Assembly (NCBI GenBank): GCA_003290165.1 | Contig: QNQO01007592.1 | Coordinates: 62,001-126,000, forward strand | Direction of reading: 5' to 3' | Length of the DNA: 64,000 bases | Source of the DNA: Berberis thunbergii | Taxonomy: Eukaryota > Streptophyta > Magnoliopsida > Ranunculales > Berberidaceae | Shown here: piece after piece, positions 45,405 through 57,220 of the stretch | Position numbering within the stretch: the stretch's first letter is position 1 | Layout of the letters: the number at the start of each line of letters is the position of its first letter | The notes under the pieces: generated by a model | Databases searched by the model: none | Told to the model about the DNA's origin: nothing | What the model saw: only the letters and a program-made list of their open reading frames with translations | Translations under genes and position numbers: made by a program

Positions 45405-47256
45405 ATGGAAATTGTTCAAGATAACAGTGCTGTGAGTACTGGAAGTACTAATCCTCCACCTTCCATGGGGAAGATGGTGACAGTGTTAAGCATCGATGGA
45501 GGCGGTGTGAGAGGCATAATTCCTGGAATCATCCTTACTTTCCTAGAATCTAAGCTACAGGTAAAGAGTTACTCTTTTTCGTTTTTATGTGGTTAATTTT
45601 AGACTCGTTGAGTGATCATGTAGTGAACAAAACTCTTGAATTTGAACATTCAGTGTGTTGGTAAATATAGGAACTTGATGGGGTGGATGCAAGGATTGCA
45701 GACTACTTTGATGTTATTGCAGGAACAAGTACAGGAGGGTTATTGACCACCATGCTTACAGCTCCTAATAAGAACAATCGCCCACTTTTCAGTGCCAAGG
45801 ACTCTGTAAATTTCTACATTGAGAACTCCCCACATATCTTCCCTCAAAATGCGTAAGTTGACAAATTATATTTCATCTAGCTTATTTTTTCTTCTTCTTG
45901 ATGTATGTTTATGTCTAGGTCCATATTATTTGCATAGTTCGGGATCCATGTTACATATGTTTTGTAAGTGATCTTTCTTTAGGCGGCCTATGGAATAATT
46001 CTATATAAATCTGTACGCTTTACTAAGTTGGAACTCAATGTAACAGCAAAACGTTAATTTTGGGTCCGATAAAGAGCTTGTTTGGTGCGCTGGCTGGACC
46101 TAAATATAATGGCAAGTACCTGCACTCGAAAATGCAAGAACTACTAGGGGACCTAAGACTCCATCAGACCCTCACAAATGTTCTGATTCCTACTTTCGAT
46201 ATCAAGCTCCTTCAACCTTCCATCTTTACCACAAATGAGGTAACTATGTTCAACCACTACATCACAGACTACAGATATATTTTGTGCCCTATACTTCTAC
46301 TCATGCTTCTCGTTGTCAATCAAGGCAAGATCGGACATGTTGAAAAACCCTTTACTATCGGATGTCTGCATTGGCACCTCTGCAGCTCCTACGTATCTTC
46401 CCGCCCATTACTTCAAAACAGAAGATTCTCATGGAAAATCAAGGGACTTTCATCTCATAGATGGTGGAATTGTTGCAAATAACCCTGTAAGTGCAACACT
46501 TGAACTTAGAAGTAAAGATGCAAAATTCACTCATTTTACTTCATTGAGATAAGACTTGGTGTTTTATGTCTCTATTTGCAGACATATATAACGCTATCTC
46601 ATGTATCAAGGGAAATTATGAAGAAGAACGAGGATTTTGAGTCATTCAAGCCTTCAGATTACCAAAAACATCTGGTGATTTCCTTGGGTACAGGATCAGC
46701 CAAGCAAGAAGAAAAGTATACTGCTCTAGCGGCTGCCAAATGGGGGTTGCTTGGATGGCTTTACAACAATGGAGCAACGCCCCTGATCGATAGTTTTTTT
46801 CAAGCCAGCTCTGATCTTGTTGACATCAATACCTCTGTTCTTTTTCAATCAATAAACTCTGGAAATAATTATCTTCGTCTTCAGGTATATTTCATTTTTA
46901 ACTTGAACTTTGTAAAAACGTGAGACTATAAAATCAACTCTATTTTTTTCTTTTTTGCCCGAAAGATATTTGGTTTTTGAGATTAATATGGAATCATTTG
47001 GGATGGAAACCAGGACGACACATTGACAGGTGATGCTACCTCTGTTGATATTTCGGCTAAGGAAAATATGACGAATCTTGTAGAAATCGGAAATGATCTC
47101 TTAAAGAAACCGGTGTCAAGGGTGAATTTGGAGACAGGGAAGTTTGAAGAAGTCAATGGACAAACTACCAACGAAGAAATTCTCATTCGATTTGCTAAGC
47201 TACTTTCTGAAGAGCGTGCAAGGCGACAAGTGAAAAGTGCAAGCTCAAATGTATGA
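45405..47256 (+). CDS. Patatin-like phospholipase (six exons, intact)
   Basis: Exons 45405-45560, 45671-45852, 46047-46239, 46325-46486, 46582-46884 and 47014-47256, all with GT-AG introns, give 1239 bp and 412 residues, the usual length for plant patatin-like proteins. Motifs: oxyanion DGGGVRG (about residues 32-38), nucleophile elbow GTSTGG with the catalytic Ser (about residue 72), [14 protein letters not shown], and the catalytic Asp in [11 protein letters not shown]. Patatins are non-specific lipid acyl hydrolases (phospholipase A and galactolipase activity) of vacuole or cytosol, often linked to lipid turnover, stress and defence. There is no obvious signal peptide. The ATG at 45405 is the first methionine of the frame and matches the paralogue's start. 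It is the only working copy of the pair here. A Tat retrotransposon begins 123 bp after its stop codon. Confidence 0.92.
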
Positions 47257-47342
47257 TACTTGGGAAGATTGTTAGCTGTGTACAGACTTGGAGCTCACAA
47301 TGAAAAGCTTTAAACCTCTACTTATCATGTAATTTTCATTTC

Positions 47343-47348
47343 AATAAA
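47343..47348 (+). terminator. Polyadenylation signal of patatin-like gene
   Basis: AATAAA lies 87 bases after the stop codon and just before the Tat LTR boundary at 47379, so the transcript can end before the transposon. Confidence 0.55.
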
Positions 47349-47378
47349 TTTTATCTAAAAGGTTGTGTTTTCGCTATC

Positions 47379-47870
47379 TGATGCGTCCAAATCCGCCCTT
47401 GCCGATCTTGAGCTTGTAAAATGAACAATGATGAGCCGAAGACACTCTGGTTCTTAAGTCAGGTAATGGTGTAAGGAAGAATGAAGACTAAATGTAATTA
47501 ACAATGTCTATGCATACCTTTCTTCTTCCATTTTCTCAACTTAAGTAGCGAGTGTTCCCTCCACAACTGTCCCTGCTACTGAGGGCATGATGGAGGGAGT
47601 AGATCTCGCCCAGAATCTTACATGTGCATGATTAAGTCTCTTCGGCACTTGGCTCTATTTAGGACCCAATGCTTGATTGGGCTAAGAACTGATTTGTGAG
47701 AGTGGGTCTCAGGCTTATGACAACTCACAGACTCGTGTTCGGGCCTTATTGTCTTGGGCCAAGCCTCAAGACCTGTGCCACTTGGCCTGGTGTGGCTTTG
47801 GTTTCGACGCTTGACTTTACACTTGACTTGCCTTATTGTATTGTGTGACTAACTGACAGCGTGTGGGTTA
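47379..47870 (-). repeat. 3' LTR of Tat element 2
   Basis: It starts TGATGCGTCC. It is alignable with the right LTR over most of its length; its inner end is unclear and the coordinate is approximate. Confidence 0.65.
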
Positions 47871-48023
47871 ATGTTGTCCCATAATGGCATATTTTGGCAC
47901 CTTTTTGGCTTTCGCTCCACATTAACATTTATGCAACAGTTAGGTAATCGTCTCCTCCATGCGCCAAAAAGGCTGCCATTAGAGCTTTATTGCATTATCT
48001 GTATTTTACTTTTTTCGGCTTGA

Positions 48024-50462
48024 TTGAGCTTGAGTTTTTATTCAACCGTGTTTGTGCATTTTAGTCTCTCATGTGAGCGGCACCAAGGTTGTCTAGACTT
48101 CTTCAGGGGGCCACTGTTGTCCGGGGAGGACCTGACTGCCCTTTGTCAACAATATGAAATCCCTGGTGATCTGGGATTGTTGCTCTTCTTGGGAAGCGAC
48201 TATCATTCTGTTCCGTCGAAGGGGCACATCTACCTGTAGAAGGCCATGTTTGAGGCGGCATATGCTTCCCTATTCCTAGCGTCATCTTTTGCTACTTGTC
48301 TTACCTGGACATCACCTCAGCTCAGATAGTACCAAATTGGTGGATTATGCTGATTGACACTCTGATTAGGGCAAAGGATGTCGGGCTCCACCTGTGATGA
48401 AGTTGCTTCTCATTCCCTGACTTCCATCAAAATGAATAAGCGTGGCATCTACTGGTTGGTGAATCCACGTTGTCTGATTGGTCAGTTTGAGCACCCGAAG
48501 GATTGGAAGTTGTATTGCTTTTATGCCTCTGTAAAGTCTGGGTACTTCACCTTCGACGGTCTGCAACCTTTGTCTCTTTGGGGACCTCCGTAAGCTTTTT
48601 TGCTTTTCTATTTAGTATTTGTCGTTGTTTAACTTATTCGTTGATTCTGACTAGGGTTGCATGGTCCTGTTATTCTTTTTCCCGAAGAAGATAAGATGAG
48701 AGCTAACTTCCTTGCTCTGCCGTCGATGCTTAATCTAGAGGTTATCCAACCAGATAATATCAAGCGGAATGGACTGTTATCTGGCGAGGTCAGTGGCATA
48801 GGGTGGGCCCTGACTGCGCCTACCAGTTCTTCTTCGTGCACCAAAGTACAGGCACTTGGATATAAAAAGAAGAAGGTGTTGAAGATGCCTAGCCCTTCAA
48901 TGAAGAAAGCCCTAGAGGGATTGCTTTCTTCTCCCCATCACTCTAAGAGGCTCAAGTTGGGATCTGCTCCTCCTGCTGCTTTCCAGAATACGGAGAGGGA
49001 CGTTATGGACCTGACCGTTGATAAGGAGGAGTCATCGAAGGCTCCGACTACTGCTAAACTGGGAACAATGCAATTTTTCTTGGAGGTCACCACCCCTGAC
49101 CTGACTATTGCGGAGGGACCATCTACTCCTGAGAGCACTGCCCGTGATTATTACACTGGTCTAGGGACTAGAGCATTGTTCGAGCCTCTTTCATCTGTTG
49201 TTGATAGGGGAAAGTAGGTTGTTGAGTCCTCTTTTTCAGGAGGTGTGGGAGAGATAATGAATTGACTCCCGAAGTTCTTTGTACTAACATTGGGGTGAGT
49301 TCTCGTGCCTCGGCGGATGTTCCCCTGATTTCTGCTGAGCGATACACATGGCACCTAGAGGTGGGATCACAAGACTAATACCGTCGACCTAATGAAAAGG
49401 AATTTCTTTTGCTTGGTTGACCAGCTGCCATTAGAGAAAGTGGTCACAAGAGCACACCTCAATCGTGGGCGACAACTTCAGATGCTGGTAAGTTGACAAC
49501 TTAATTAATTCATCGCTTGATTCCTCATCGTTTTTTATTGTTCATACCCGTGATTTTTTCAACCAGGGGATGGCTCACTTGACTCATGCTATCATGGCAG
49601 GGACTGAGGTGGAGTCTGTTCGGGACAAGGTCTTTGCCTTGAAGATGAAGTTCATTGAACAGGAGGCACAACTATCCGATGCCCTTAGCAAAGTAGATTC
49701 ATTGACCGAGCAGTTGGCCACCCTGCCTGATCTTGAAGTTCAGCTACTAAAGTTCAGAGGAGTCTGAACAGCACGCCGGCTGCCCAGTCGTCTTTGGAAT
49801 CTCAGCTGAACGGGATCCGAGTAAATTTGGATGAAGCCTATGTTGCCCAAGCCGAGCTGTTGTCTGAGTTAAAAGACGCCAAGGAACATTGGGACATAGC
49901 GATAAATGAGCATACTACATTTTTTAGCGCTTGGCGAATGTCATGAAGTTTGTCGTTGACTCCCAGAGTGTTTTGGACAATGAGCACGCTGAGGCAGTCC
50001 GGCTAAAGGGGCTTCATGATCCCTTTCAGGTGCAAATTTTTTGTGCTCACCCAAAAGCTTGACTCCGAGCGTTCATGTCGTAATGAGGTGGCCCGAAAGT
50101 TGGCGAACTCTGAAGAGAGCTTGGCCAAGGCAGTTGGGTAGCTGAATAGCTCAAAGGCACGGTGGGATGCTAGAAAGCGTTACTCAAGGCTGCCAATAAT
50201 GCTCACACCAACAAGCTTGTTTATGTTGGATTATATCAAGCATGATCGTGAGGGTTGGGATTTTTCCGCTTATAGGCCTCTTGCTTACGCTCAATTCGAT
50301 GAGGCGGATGACTCTTCTTCTGGTCCGCGGGGTGGCCTTGAAGCCAGTTTGGGTGCCATGGAAACGACTACCAATCTCTATGTCCCAGAGCCCGCTTCGG
50401 ATCCTGCTGCATCTGACTTGTTTTCTCAAGGGGGTGTTCGCGACTCTACTCCCGCTGAATGA
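48024..50462 (+). pseudogene. Antisense extra ORF of Tat element 2, degenerate
   Basis: Pieces in changing frames give QQYEIPGDLGLLLFLGSDYH (48024-48239), MNKRGIYWLVNPRCLIGQFE and WKLYCFYASVKSGYF (48378-48593), a lysine- and serine-rich linker (48657-49217), a coiled-coil segment EQEAQLSDALSKVDSLTEQL (49570-49767) and an acidic tail ending with TGA at 50460-50462. The first two pieces match the order of the 'putative gypsy type transposon' domain and resemble the antisense ORF of element 1. The transcribed strand is opposite to the retroelement. Some breaks may be introns: a GTAAG donor-like word follows GGACCTCC near 48592. Confidence 0.55.
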
Positions 50463-50929
50463 CAAATTTCTGGTACTGAGAAACTTATTATGAGAAAAAA
50501 AATTCTTTTTCGTTTTGTTCGTGTTGTAGCTGTCGTACTTGCCTTTTCCAATTCTTGTTTAGATTAGGCTGAGTAGACGGGTGTGTCCACCCCCACCCAA
50601 AGTAGGGATTTAGTCTGGACTGGAGGCCTTATTTGGCTTGTTCGGGCTCATAATATGACAATAGTAATAACTTAATCTTTTGTAAAAGTTAAGTTGTAGA
50701 GCAATCACCTTTATTTCTCCAGGTCGTGTTCCCTTTGTGACGTAATTATTGTCTCCCTTAGGAGTTGATCTTGTGCAGGAGTTGTCTTTACATTGAAGAA
50801 TGGACTCCCTTGAAGGCTCCTGGCCTTTTTTGTAGTTAGGTTGCTTAAGAAACCATCCTTCATTGATCTGAATCTAAATACCATATATTTTCTTTAATTC
50901 TTGATAAGGGTTTTGAGTTGAAGTGTAGT
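50463..50929. other. Non-coding spacer of Tat element 2
   Basis: Lies between the antisense ORF end and the 146-bp array. It includes words similar to the array (GACTGGAGG, TTAGGTTGCTTAAGAAACCATCC) and may be diverged array edge. Confidence 0.4.
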
Positions 50930-51770
50930 CGTTTTTTGCCTATCTAGGCTAGACTTCCATATTATACCCTAGTTCTATACAAGAGCTGGTGGTTGAGGAA
51001 CTATCTTTGCTAGACTGGCTAGATTCATGTATCTTATCTGGCTCAATCCTTGAAAGGAATTGAGCTGGGAAGGAGTCTTTTCTGCCCGTCTGGGCTAGAC
51101 TTCATAATAGGTCCCAATACTGAATAGGAGTTAGGTTGCTGAGGGGCCATCTTTCCCCAAACAGGCTAAATTCATGTATTCATTTAGCTCAATCCTGGAG
51201 AGGCCTTGAGCTGGGAGAAAATCATTTTCGCCCATCTGAGCTAGACTTCATAATATACCTAATTTCATGAACAGTAGTTGGGTTGTTGAGGAACCATTTT
51301 TGCCCGAATGGGTAGATTCTTGTGTTCACCTGACTCAGTCGCGGAGAGGACTTGAGCTGGGAATAGGTCATTTCTGCCTATCTGGGATAGACTTCATAAT
51401 ATACCTCAATCCTGAACAAGAGTTGGGTTGTTGAGGAACTATCTTTGCCTTAACGGACAAGATTCCTGTATTTACCTGGCTCAATTCTGGAGGGGACTTG
51501 AGCTGGGAGGAAGTCATTTCTGCCCATCTGGGGTAGACTTCATAATAAACCTCAATCCTGAAAAGAAGTTGGGTTGATATGGAACCATCCTTCCCCGAAT
51601 GAGTTAGATTCTTGTATTCGTCTAGCTCAATCTTGGAGAGGACTTGAGCTGGGAGGAAGTCGTATCTACCCGTCTAGGCTAGACTTCATAATAGACCTCA
51701 ATCCTGAACATGAGTTGGGTTGTTTAGGAACCATCCTTGCCTAAATGGGCTAGATTCATGCTTAAGTAGA
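50930..51770. repeat. Tandem array, period about 146 bp, nearly six copies
   Basis: The anchor GCTAGACTTC or a one-base variant recurs at about 50948, 51094, 51240, 51387, 51533 and 51679, an interval of 146-147 bp each time. Each unit also carries GTTGGGTTG-TTGAGGAACCATC-type words, TAGATTC(A/T)TGTAT, and GGACTTGAGCTGGGA. Copies differ by scattered substitutions. It sits in the untranslated region between pol side and antisense ORF. Confidence 0.88.
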
Positions 51771-51789
51771 CTAGGTCACTTATTGGGCG

Positions 51790-52327
51790 AATTATTGGTA
51801 TCGTGGTCCGCCTCGTGGTGTTGTGGTTTCTTAGGCGAAATAGGTCACTTAGCAGCAAGTTGTCGTCACCCTTATCAGGACTAGGTTTGGCCGTTGTGCG
51901 CCATTTGGGTCCTCATAAACGGACCATGCTTTCTTGAGCATTGAGCTGTCTGTGGACTAGGCTCAGTCCGTTGTATCATACCTCGGTTTCTTAGGCGGAC
52001 TACATTACTTATGCAGCAGGCTAAAATAGGACTGGGCCCAGCCTTTGTGCGCCATTTTGGTCCACGTAATAGGGCTGAGTTGTTAGGGTGGTGAGTTGTC
52101 CGTGGACTGGGCTCGACCCAGTTGTGGAGAACGGTCTGTTGACTGATTTCTATCCGCGGGTGTCTTTCTGTGGTTCATGAGGTGGATTAAGTCACTTGTA
52201 CGCAAGCTGTTGACATCCTAAATAGGATTAGGCTCAGCTGATATACGCCATTTCGATCCCCGTGCTAGGACCAAACCTTTTTGGAATGGTGAGTTGTCCG
52301 CGGACTGGGTTCAGTCTGTTGTGCAGT
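51790..52327. repeat. Second tandem array of Tat element 2, left part
   Basis: Units of about 160-190 bp share GGTT(C/T)CTTAGGC, TAGGTCACTTATGC, AATAGGACTAGGCT, TTGTGCGCCATTT and GAGTTGTCCGTGGACTGGGCT. About three units lie here and the array resumes at 61261 after the Athila insertion. Confidence 0.8.
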
Positions 52328-54126
52328 TGATATACACGTAATTATTACAAAATATATCCCTTAATTTATATATGTTAGTGCTTCAATTAATATATTTTAT
52401 TCTAATTATTTCATTTTCATGTTTTTGTAGGAATTTGCGCGTGAACGATAAAATCGCATTAAGGCGACAATTTGACAATTTGAGGAAATGATTAATTTGT
52501 TAATTCTAGGGGTGGTACAAAATAGCGGTTCACATATCTAAACCTAACCCAAATAAGCCTAGGTCCACTTAATTTAATCAAGCCCAAGCCTCGAAAGCTA
52601 GAAACCTAAGCCCAGCCTAACAAGGAAATAGGGGAAATCCTATTTAGGTTTCTCTCTTCCCTTTTCTTTGGGGACTCGGCTCTTCCACATTTTCTGTTCC
52701 TCTTCTCTTTTCCAGCTGCCATCACCACCTCCACCGGGGCAGAGACAGAGAGCCCTGTGTTTCTCACCACTAACCAACCACCATCAGCACCATCTCGCCA
52801 CCGTCCAAGCCACCGCCATCCCTGTTTCCTCCACGCACCCTGTTCCTGTCTTTTCTTCACCTCGCCACCGTCCAGCATCCTTCATCACTAACAAAGCTCG
52901 CACGCCACCACCGCAAGCAGCAGAAACAGGGAGCACCTCCCTGTTTCGCGGCCCTGTCTCCATCCTCCATTCTCTCCCTTTTCCACTTTCGGTCTTTCTC
53001 CCTGTTCCATCTCACTCCACAACCACCGCGATAGAGTCGCCTCTCTCTTTTAGAACCACCACCACCACGACAGAGCACCTCCCTATTTCACTCCCTCGTT
53101 CTCTTTCTCCTTCGAGTTTGTATCCCTCTCACTGTTTCCATCTCTCTATGTTCTTGCAATTGCCGGAGACGATCGGAGGACGCAGGATCTCGCAAGGAGC
53201 GCAGTCGAAGCGGCGGCACTGGTCGCAATTTGCTGGAGAAGGTGAAGCAGACCGTTGGCGGGAATCAACTGTTTTTCAAACAGTTGGCTATTCGCACCTC
53301 AGCCCATTGCTGTGTACCACCACAGTTCAGTTGCTGAGATCTCCCGGGATTCGTGCACATACAAGAAGTAATGGATTCCACCTCCACTGATGCTGTGACC
53401 AATACCACCATGAGTCACTAAACCCCACGCAAGGTGAAGAGGTGAACTCCTAGATGTAACACACTAAATTAGTATTTGATTCGCTTTAAGCTGTCACGAT
53501 GAATAATGGTGTTTAATGATTCTTGCTTTTATTTAATATAGAAATTTATTGTATTTTAGTGACAGAGATTTCATAAATTTCTTCGTAGATTTTTATTCCG
53601 GTGATTGTCTTTTTGTTCTCCATATAAGTTTAGTCACACTTTTCTTACGTGTGGAAATTTTAAGGATAAATTGATTCCGGTAGGTTAGTTATATGTGATC
53701 GTCTTTTATTACGTTATTGTCTCCGGATATAGCGTAAGTTTAAGATATCACATATGACCAACCTTTGTGTTTTTTTTAGAAAAAGTGAAATCTAAAATCC
53801 ATTTACATTATGATATATTAATGCATAAAAGATTATTTTTTCGATTACGTCGTTTGGGATGTGAAACACGTAGTTGAGTCATCATAGCAAATCGATACTA
53901 GTTGGCGCGTGAAGTCTAGGAGGGATTCTTGGAACCTCGTGATTTTTCCAAACTTAATTTTCATTAAATTAAATTCAATTTCATATTTTAAATTTGTTAG
54001 AATTTCTTAACTTTAGTTTCACATAGTTTGTCTTCCTTAACCTTGTTTTGTAGATCGTTTTTCCTCGAGGGATCGACACCCCATTCTTTACTACAATTGA
54101 CCGCGTGTACTGTTTGGGCGTAATCA
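52328..54126 (+). repeat. 5' LTR of Athila derivative
   Basis: Includes a CCACC- and CCTCC-rich central part read as long but meaningless frames (52668-53390), typical of Athila LTR leader sequence. It contains one copy of a 39-bp unit (ACCACCGCGA...) where the 3' LTR has two or more. Confidence 0.92.
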
Positions 54127-54131
54127 AATTT

Positions 54132-54149
54132 TGGCGTTGTTGCCGGGAA
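54132..54149 (+). promoter_or_regulatory. Primer binding site (Asp tRNA type)
   Basis: TGGCGTTGTTGCCGGGAA is close to the TGGCGCCGTTGCCGGGGA site used by Athila and related elements. Confidence 0.8.
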
Positions 54150-54326
54150 ACAAACGTCATTCTAAAAGGAAGGTTTTGGGTATTATCTTTCTTGCTCATT
54201 GTTTTATTTTATTTTATTGTATTTTTAGGTTTTAGGTCCAGTTTAATTTTTATTTCATTTTATTTTATTTCTAAAAAAATAAATTTTAAAAATTAAAAAT
54301 TAAAAAAAATAAATAAAATTTGGGGA

Positions 54327-55906
54327 GTGAGTTGGAATAGAGACCACTTAGGGAGATTAATCAGGATCCCAAATTTAGAACACTCACAAATTCACATTGA
54401 GGCCAAATTAAGTTCTACTTCTAATTCTAACACCATTAGTAATCACGAAGATGACCATGTTCGGTCGCTAAAGGACTATCTCTACCCCATTCGCACTGCT
54501 ACTCCATCATGTATCATGTTTGCACCAAGTACACCAAAGCTAGATTTTAAGCCGAGTATGATACAATTATTACCCACTTTTCATGGCCTAGAGAGTGAGA
54601 ATCCTTATGTTCACATTAGGGAATTCGAGGAAGTTGTGGCCACTTTTCACAACAAAGTTGAGGCTGTAGACTCGGTTAGACTAAGGTTTTTTTTCCTTTT
54701 TCCCTTAAGGAAAAAGCGAAGAGTTGGTTATACTCTTTGCGACCAAGGTCTATAGGTTCGTGGGAGGAGATGACCCAAGCATTTTTTAATAAATACTTAC
54801 CTCACCACAAAACCAACGGTCTAAAGAGACAGATTTCTACCTTCACCCAAAAGAATAGCGAGACGTTATATCAAGTGTGGGAATGGTTCAAGGATCTCTT
54901 GAATACATGCCCACACCATGGGTATGAGAGTTGGTGCGTAGTCGGCTATTTTTATGAGAGACTCAACAGTAGAGAGCATCAGTTCGTTGAGATGATGTGT
55001 AATGGAGAGTTTTTGCAAAAGGACCCTGACGAGGCTATTGAGTACCTGGATGACTTGGCTGAAAATGCTCATACTTGGACTGGTCCAAGTGCTACTGAGA
55101 GCACAGATAGAACACGCTCAGCTGGAGTTTACCAACTTAGGGAAGAGGACAGCCTTAGAGCCCAACTTGATAGAGTAAGTAGGGAGTTAGAGGCACTTAA
55201 GACCAAGGATGGTAGGCCCACACATACTGTTGCCAGAGTTGAGCTACAGGACGCCTGTTTTATATGCGGGGGAGTTGAACACTTCGCACAAGATTGCCCA
55301 ACCTTGACTGAGATGAGAGGAGTTTATGAGGAACAATGTAACGCCTTAGGGATGTACAAGAAGCCTTATTCACCATTCTCTAACACTTACAATTCTGGCT
55401 GGAGAGATCACCCTAACTTTGGTTGGAGGTCCGAGGCAGACCAACCTACACACTCACAGGCACAACCACCTAGGTCATATTCTACACCTCCGTACAATGC
55501 GCAATCTAACAAAAGTTCCTTATCAGACACATTGCATGCATTTATAGAGGCACATGGTAAAACTAATCAAAAATTTGAGGTTGCATTGACACAGTTGGCA
55601 GAAGAGAATAAGAAGATCAAAAGCCAGATAACCAAGCTGACAAGTTCATTAACAATACAAGAACGGGGCCAATTTCCGTCGCAGCCTCAAGCAAATTCGA
55701 AGGGCCAACTTATGGCACAAACCTCTACTTCAGAATCTCAGAATGTCAAAGAGGTTAATGCCATCGCTACTCGGAGTGGTAAGATTTTAGATGGGTCAAG
55801 CTCGTCCACGACTATAGGTACCTCCCCAAGTGCAAATGAAAGCACCTCTGAGGATGAGCTCAACAAGAACATTCCAGTTTCAGTTCCTTTTCCTCAAGTA
55901 CTATGA
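54327..55906 (+). pseudogene. Athila gag
   Basis: No clear ATG opens the frame; readable homology starts near 54327. PTFHGLESENPYVHIREFEE is a typical Athila Gag stretch. A one-base gain in the T-run near 54687 shifts the frame, after which Gag continues from about 54737 (RPRSIGSWEEMTQAFFNKYL). The zinc knuckle CFICGGVEHFAQDC fits C-x2-C-x4-H-x4-C and is intact. A glutamine- and serine-rich tail leads to TGA at 55904. Apart from the single shift the Gag is well preserved. Confidence 0.87.
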
Positions 55907-56803
55907 CCTACTGGAAAGAAATCGGAAATGCATGGTGAGATTCTAGAACACTTGAAACAGGTTAAAATTAACTTACCTTTGCTGCATGTGATTAAACAGG
56001 TACCAACTTTTGCGAGGATCATCAAGGATCTATGCACTATCAAGAGAAAACATCATGTTAAGAAGACTGCCTTCTTGACAGAACAGGTAAGCGCGGTGAT
56101 TGAGCAGATGACACCACCCAAGTAGAAAAATCAAGGGTGTCCTACAGTCACCTGCCAGATTGGGACTCATGAGTTCGGCCAAGCCTTGTTGGATTTAGGA
56201 GCAAGTGTAAATCTGATGCCATATTCTATTTACTTGGAACTGGGTCTAGGAGAGATTAAACCCACATCCGTGGTACTACAATTGGCCGATAGATCGGTTA
56301 AGAAACCAAGAGGAATAGTTGAGGATGTCTTGCTAAAGATTGATAAGTTTTACTATCTCGCCGACTTTCTTATTTTAGATACTCATTCTGCGGTTAATAT
56401 GGAGTCTACAGTTCCGATTGTTTTAGGTAGACATTTTCTTGCCACACCTAACGCTCTTATCAATTGCAGGAACGGTCTAATGAAGCTGTCTTTTGGGAAC
56501 ATGACTCTGGAGGTCAACATATTCAATATTAGCAAACAACCACGTGATGATGATGAGTGTCATCATACCTACATGATAGACACGTTGATATCAGAGGAGG
56601 CGCTCGTGAACACAGATTCTGAAACCTTAGAGTCCCTTCTTTCTATTTCTGATTCTGAGAATTCACTTTATCCTAACAATGCTTTTGATATTTCTATTGT
56701 TTCAGGGTTAAAGGATAAAGGAGGACGACAATGGCAACCATGCCTTGAGGAGTTGCCAAAGGAAAGACAGAAACCACAACCATCCACTGTGGAAACTCCG
56801 TAA
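55907..56803 (+). pseudogene. Athila protease region
   Basis: In the same frame as Gag, past TGA 55904 and TAG 56123. The segment VIKQVPTFARIIKDLCTIKR and AVIEQMTPPK leads to LLDLGASVNLMPYSIYLELG. The DLGAS motif is the form usual in Athila, in place of DTG or DSG. The fold continues through FLILDT and PIVLGRHFLATPNALI. The frame ends at TAA/TAG 56801-56803. Confidence 0.85.
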
Positions 56804-57220
56804 GTTGACCTAGCTCCACTGCCTGAGGGACTTAAACATGCATTCCTCGGACCAGGTGTTCAGCGAAAACTTTAGTTAGCTGAAACTGAGGAGTTGCGAA
56901 ATGATGCTTATGACAATTCCCAAATATATAAGGCGAAGATGAAAACGGCTCATAATAAGCAAATTTTGAGGAAACATTTCGAGCCCAGTCACCGAGTCTA
57001 TCTGTATGACTCACAACTTTATCTTCATCCTGGCGAGCTAAGATCGAGATGGACAAGCTCATTCATGGTAAAACAAGTCTTTCCCTATGGTTCCATAGAA
57101 ATTGAAGATCCAACAGATGGGAGAGTATTTAGATTAAATGGGCAACGTTTGAAGCACTGTGTGGAGCGAGTAGAGGTGCCAGAAGAGATCTCTCTGGTTG
57201 CCCATGTCTACTTGATTTGA
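56804..57220 (+). pseudogene. RT start fused to integrase C terminus (pol deletion junction)
   Basis: LAPLPEGLKHAFLGPG, the usual opening of Athila RT, is followed within about ten codons by a stop and then LAETEELRNDAYDNSQIYKA, which is the integrase C-terminal region. It ends GSIEIEDPTDGRVFRLNGQR. RT, RNase H and the integrase core are absent. The junction lies near 56855-56880. The last 108 codons (56894-57220) are open. Confidence 0.85.

Noticed and set aside
52668..53390. 240-codon open frame in the Athila 5' LTR
   Set aside because: It lies wholly inside the LTR, is low-complexity Pro/Ser/His from CCACC-type repeats, and its counterpart in the 3' LTR (59739-60245) has a different length. 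A composition artefact.
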